A stretch of DNA of 9,122 nt from Puniceicoccales bacterium. Its GTDB lineage: Bacteria; Verrucomicrobiota; Verrucomicrobiia; Opitutales; JAIRKQ01. Positions within the stretch are counted from its first letter, which is position 1. Each line of letters starts with the position of its first letter. The notes under the pieces were generated by a model. It was not told the DNA's origin, made no database searches, and was given only the letters and a program-made list of their open reading frames with translations. The translations under genes and the position numbers were made by a program. This document shows positions 6,964-9,122 of this stretch, one piece after another. The stretch is taken from positions 1 to 9,122 of the forward strand of contig JAITET010000089.1 of assembly GCA_031281895.1 (NCBI GenBank), read 5' to 3'.

Positions 6964-8027
6964 CAGTAGCGATGTCTGGTGGCGTTGATAGTGCTGTATC
7001 TGCACTGCGATTAAAAGATGCTGGTTATCGAGTGCACGGCATTTTTATGCGCACGTGGAATGCCGAAGATTCGGAGAACCCAATTGCGGATTGCCCGTGG
7101 AAAACGGATTTGAATGATGCGAGAAATGTTTGCGAAAAACTCGGCATAACATTTGAAGTCATCAACATGATATCGCAATATCGAACATTGGTAGTGGAAG
7201 AACTAGTGAATGGTTATCGCAATGGAATTACACCCAATCCAGATGTTCTATGCAATGCACGGGTAAAGTTCGGCGTACTCAAACGATATGCCCATGCCCA
7301 TGGTTTTGAAAAATTTGCAACCGGACACTATTGTAGGGTAGTGACAAATGAAGATGGTGCCATCGACATTTTGGAAGGGGTTGATAAAAACAAAGATCAA
7401 TCGTACTTCCTCGCCCTGCTTTCCCAGGAACAAATACGGAATACACTATTTCCGATAGGGGAATTAACAAAACCAGAAGTTCGCAAAATTGCAGAAAAGG
7501 CAAGCTTACCAAATTGCAAAAAAAAAGACAGCCAGGGGATCTGTTTTTTGGGCAAGGTGAAGATTCAAGATTTTCTATCCCACTACATACAAGATCAGCC
7601 CGGCGACATCGTCAATACCCAAGGCGAAATTATTGGAAAACATCGGGGTTTATTTCGATTTACCATGGGACAGCGACATGGTATCAATGTCCCATCAAAC
7701 CTTGATTTTTCCTACTATGTTGTCGTCGGTAAAGATCTTGTGAAAAATCAATTGGTTGTAGAAATTGAACGGCCAACGTCGAAATCCTTATTCGGGGATG
7801 AATTTTTTATCCACGGTCTAAGCTTTATAAACGGAGGATTTGGAGACTGTAAAAACCTGCTAGCTCGCCCACGATACCGTGATCCTGCCCAGAAAATTGA
7901 AATTTTTCAAACGGGGACAAACGCAGCCCGTGTTATCTTTGCACAACCTCAACGGGCAATAGCAGGTGGACAGATCATAGCATTTTATCGGGATGAAACC
8001 CTGCTTGGCGGTGGCATATTTGATTGA
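6945..8027 (+). CDS. mnmA: tRNA-specific 2-thiouridylase MnmA
   Basis: Puts sulfur on C2 of the wobble uridine (U34) of tRNA-Lys, tRNA-Glu and tRNA-Gln, using ATP and a relayed persulfide. Seen: PP-loop AMSGGVDSAVSAL with SGGVDS at 11-16; GIFMRTWN (32-39); NPDVLCNARVKFG with the first catalytic Cys at 103; ATGHYCR (125-131); DQSYFLALLSQ (151-161); KKKDSQGICFLGK with the second catalytic Cys at 200; RFTMGQRHG (238-246); and the C-terminal beta-barrel ending in FAQPQRAIAGGQ and LGGGIF. The 360-residue length is normal. The ATG at 6945 gives the expected short N-terminus before the P-loop; the next Met (residue 10) is inside the motif. It overlaps secA by 19 bases: the ATG uses the last base of SecA Lys973 and two bases of Cys974, within the zinc motif codons. 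Coupled translation with secA is likely. A run of nine A residues (7518-7526) codes for its KKK. Confidence 0.97.
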   Translation: MLRSKVAVAMSGGVDSAVSALRLKDAGYRVHGIFMRTWNAEDSENPIADCPWKTDLNDARNVCEKLGITFEVINMISQYRTLVVEELVNGYRNGITPNPDVLCNARVKFGVLKRYAHAHGFEKFATGHYCRVVTNEDGAIDILEGVDKNKDQSYFLALLSQEQIRNTLFPIGELTKPEVRKIAEKASLPNCKKKDSQGICFLGKVKIQDFLSHYIQDQPGDIVNTQGEIIGKHRGLFRFTMGQRHGINVPSNLDFSYYVVVGKDLVKNQLVVEIERPTSKSLFGDEFFIHGLSFINGGFGDCKNLLARPRYRDPAQKIEIFQTGTNAARVIFAQPQRAIAGGQIIAFYRDETLLGGGIFD

Positions 8028-8081
8028 AATTAGCCAATCATATTTTGACAATTATTTCGGAAATGATGGAGCTTTGATGCT

Positions 8082-8987
8082 TTATTTGAATAGGTGTTTT
8101 TCGATATTTCGTGCACCGTAAACGAATGTCCTGATATCCTTTATGGCTTCACTTGAATCTTCTAATAGAAGATGCCCAGTCATTTGATAGCGTTTATAGG
8201 AAGCATTCGGTAGCACTTTCCCCCAGGCTTTTAGAACGTTGAAGTTGTAGCGAAAATCATCATCGGCCCAAAAAAATTTGATCTTTTTGTTGCACAGAAT
8301 AAATGCTTTTTCACCTATTGTGTTCAAGATTTCCAAGGATGGGTGGTCGGGTAACCATGGAATATCGTCTATCCCAGCAGCAATAGCCACGCGGTCGGAA
8401 AATTTTCTGTAGGGCCACAGGAACCCGTCGACAACGTTCCCGTCGAGTATGGAAAATGTCCCCAAATGCAAACAAATCCGTATGAACAAATTAAAAAGCC
8501 TTGAACATAAGAATGTAAAAAGTGGAAACTTGAAGAGCAAAATAATGGCAGGCAACTTTGGTAAGGCAAAAACAGTGGAATTTAGTAGGGACATGCTACT
8601 AATTCTCTCGGGCCAGCGTTCCGCCATGGCCAAAGCTACCACAACTCCGAAATCTTGTGCAACGATATGGAATTTTTTAAACTGTTTTATTTCGGCGAAG
8701 CAAATGGCGTCTTCTATGTGCGTTCTGATATCATAGCTATAACTTTTTGGTTTATCGGACAATCCATATCCAATATGGTCAATCGCTATGCACCTAAAAT
8801 CTGGACGTAGTAAAAGTATCAAATTTCTAAAAAAAAATGACCACGTTGGATGCCCATGCAAGAACAATACCGTCTCTCCAGAACCCTCCTCAATATAATG
8901 CATCATTGGCCCATTTCTTAGTTTAACGTAATGCTGTTGAAACGGATAAATTTTTCCTAAAAAAGGCGGTAATGGATGCTTCATCAT
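8082..8987 (-). CDS. Alpha/beta hydrolase, haloalkane dehalogenase/OleB-like
   Basis: A 301-residue alpha/beta-hydrolase fold protein. Seen: oxyanion segment LFLHGHPTWSFFFRNL (41-56); IDHIGYGLSDKP (69-80); the nucleophile elbow VAQDFGVVVALAMA with Asp112, so the nucleophile is Asp and not Ser; a hydrophobic cap at about 139-178; DIPWLPDHPSLEIL (208-221); the acidic loop FFWADDDFRYNF (238-249) with Asp243 or Asp244; and catalytic His272 in TGHLLLEDSSE. The order and spacing resemble subfamily III haloalkane dehalogenases and the OleB enzymes that decarboxylate beta-lactones in long-chain olefin synthesis. The usual HGNP and DW, which give the halide-binding Asn and Trp, are HGHP and DF here, so dehalogenase activity is doubtful and the substrate is unknown. 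There is no signal peptide. Start: ATG at 8987 directly followed by another ATG (8984), with no good ribosome binding site. It converges with mnmA, 54 bases apart. Confidence 0.88.
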   Translation of the reverse strand: MMKHPLPPFLGKIYPFQQHYVKLRNGPMMHYIEEGSGETVLFLHGHPTWSFFFRNLILLLRPDFRCIAIDHIGYGLSDKPKSYSYDIRTHIEDAICFAEIKQFKKFHIVAQDFGVVVALAMAERWPERISSMSLLNSTVFALPKLPAIILLFKFPLFTFLCSRLFNLFIRICLHLGTFSILDGNVVDGFLWPYRKFSDRVAIAAGIDDIPWLPDHPSLEILNTIGEKAFILCNKKIKFFWADDDFRYNFNVLKAWGKVLPNASYKRYQMTGHLLLEDSSEAIKDIRTFVYGARNIEKHLFK

Positions 8988-9014
8988 ACCATTCTAATGA
9001 TGGTAATCATTCTA
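8987..9014 (-). repeat. Nested inverted and direct repeats at the hydrolase start
   Basis: Three small repeats overlap in 28 bases. TACCAT (8987-8992) and ATGGTA (9000-9005) form a perfect 6-base inverted repeat with a 7-base centre that touches the hydrolase ATG. AATGAT (8996-9001) and ATCATT (9006-9011) form a second with a 4-base centre, and the two cannot pair at once. CATTCTA occurs twice in direct orientation (8990-8996 and 9008-9014), 18 bases apart. The arrangement could be an operator or an RNA switch over the start codon, but each repeat is short and AT-rich, and chance is a fair explanation. Confidence 0.3.
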
Positions 9015-9122
9015 TCAAATTTCCACGAATTTGCAATTCAATTTTTGTTCTCCTAGGTAAAAACCTGCAATTGCTTTCCCGAATACTTTTGAGCGTATAC
9101 CAACGTTCATCGATTCAAACCT
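9015..9122 (-). CDS. 3' end of an unidentified gene entering from the right edge
   Basis: On the minus strand one frame is open from the window edge through 35 codons to a TGA at 9017-9015; the other two minus-strand frames hit stops within the first five codons. The peptide contains RFESMNVGIRSKVFGKA and ends LNCKFVEI. It is most simply the C-terminus of a gene lying upstream of the hydrolase in the same direction, with 27 bases between its stop and the hydrolase ATG. An internal ATG at 9110 could instead start a 31-residue ORF. I do not recognise the sequence. The thiolase OleA, a partner expected beside an OleB, often ends with a SGLNC-type motif, but only LNC is shared here, which is not enough for a call. 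Confidence 0.4.
   Translation of the reverse strand, partial: RFESMNVGIRSKVFGKAIAGFYLGEQKLNCKFVEI

Noticed and set aside
8021..8040. Inverted repeat TGATTG/CAATCA with an 8-base loop at the end of mnmA, followed by TATTTT, as a terminator
   Set aside because: Six pairs with only two GC and a long loop make a very weak stem, and the T-run is short. No convincing intrinsic terminator separates mnmA from the convergent hydrolase gene.
8449..8736. Plus-strand 95-residue ORF inside the hydrolase gene
   Set aside because: It lies antisense to a well-conserved alpha/beta hydrolase and has no recognisable motif, so it is a shadow frame.

Overview
The window reads as a dense chromosomal housekeeping segment of a Gram-negative bacterium, most likely a member of the Planctomycetes-Verrucomicrobia-Chlamydiae (PVC) group and probably a verrucomicrobial lineage of moderate to low GC. 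The grounds are an LPS gene set (lpxK and a family 8 glycosyltransferase), a SecA whose motif VI reads GRCARQGDPG rather than the usual GRSGRQGDPG, and an LpxK with a long N-terminal extension of the kind I recall from Verrucomicrobia. The taxonomic call rests on remembered family resemblance, not on a search.

Layout. From the left edge to about 3488, four plus-strand genes run together: the 3' part of a family 8 glycosyltransferase (cut by the window edge), thyA, folA and lpxK. thyA and folA overlap by 4 bases and folA and lpxK overlap by 35 bases if the upstream lpxK start is used. This is a compact dTMP/folate pair sandwiched between two cell-envelope genes. From 3534 to 3866 an unrecognised 110-residue helical protein lies on the minus strand with a good ribosome binding site. 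A 160-base divergent intergenic region separates it from secA (4027-6963), which overlaps the start of mnmA (6945-8027) by 19 bases. On the minus strand from 8987 to 8082 is an alpha/beta hydrolase of the haloalkane dehalogenase/OleB type. A minus-strand reading frame comes in from the right edge and ends at 9015, just upstream of the hydrolase.

How the genes work together. ThyA makes dTMP and leaves dihydrofolate, which FolA reduces back to tetrahydrofolate. LpxK phosphorylates the lipid A precursor, and the glycosyltransferase probably adds a sugar to LPS core or another glycan. SecA drives preprotein export, and MnmA thiolates the wobble uridine of three tRNAs. There is no stretch over 300 bases without a gene, and I see no tRNA or rRNA gene, insertion sequence, CRISPR array or phage gene.

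I see no evidence for an unknown multi-gene system. The most unusual signal is a near-perfect hairpin (957-989) that buries both the start codon of thyA and its only Shine-Dalgarno-like triplet. It suggests that thyA translation is coupled to the upstream gene or otherwise controlled by RNA structure. Second-tier items are the nested repeats at the hydrolase start, the orphan 110-residue protein, and the altered active-site surroundings of the hydrolase.
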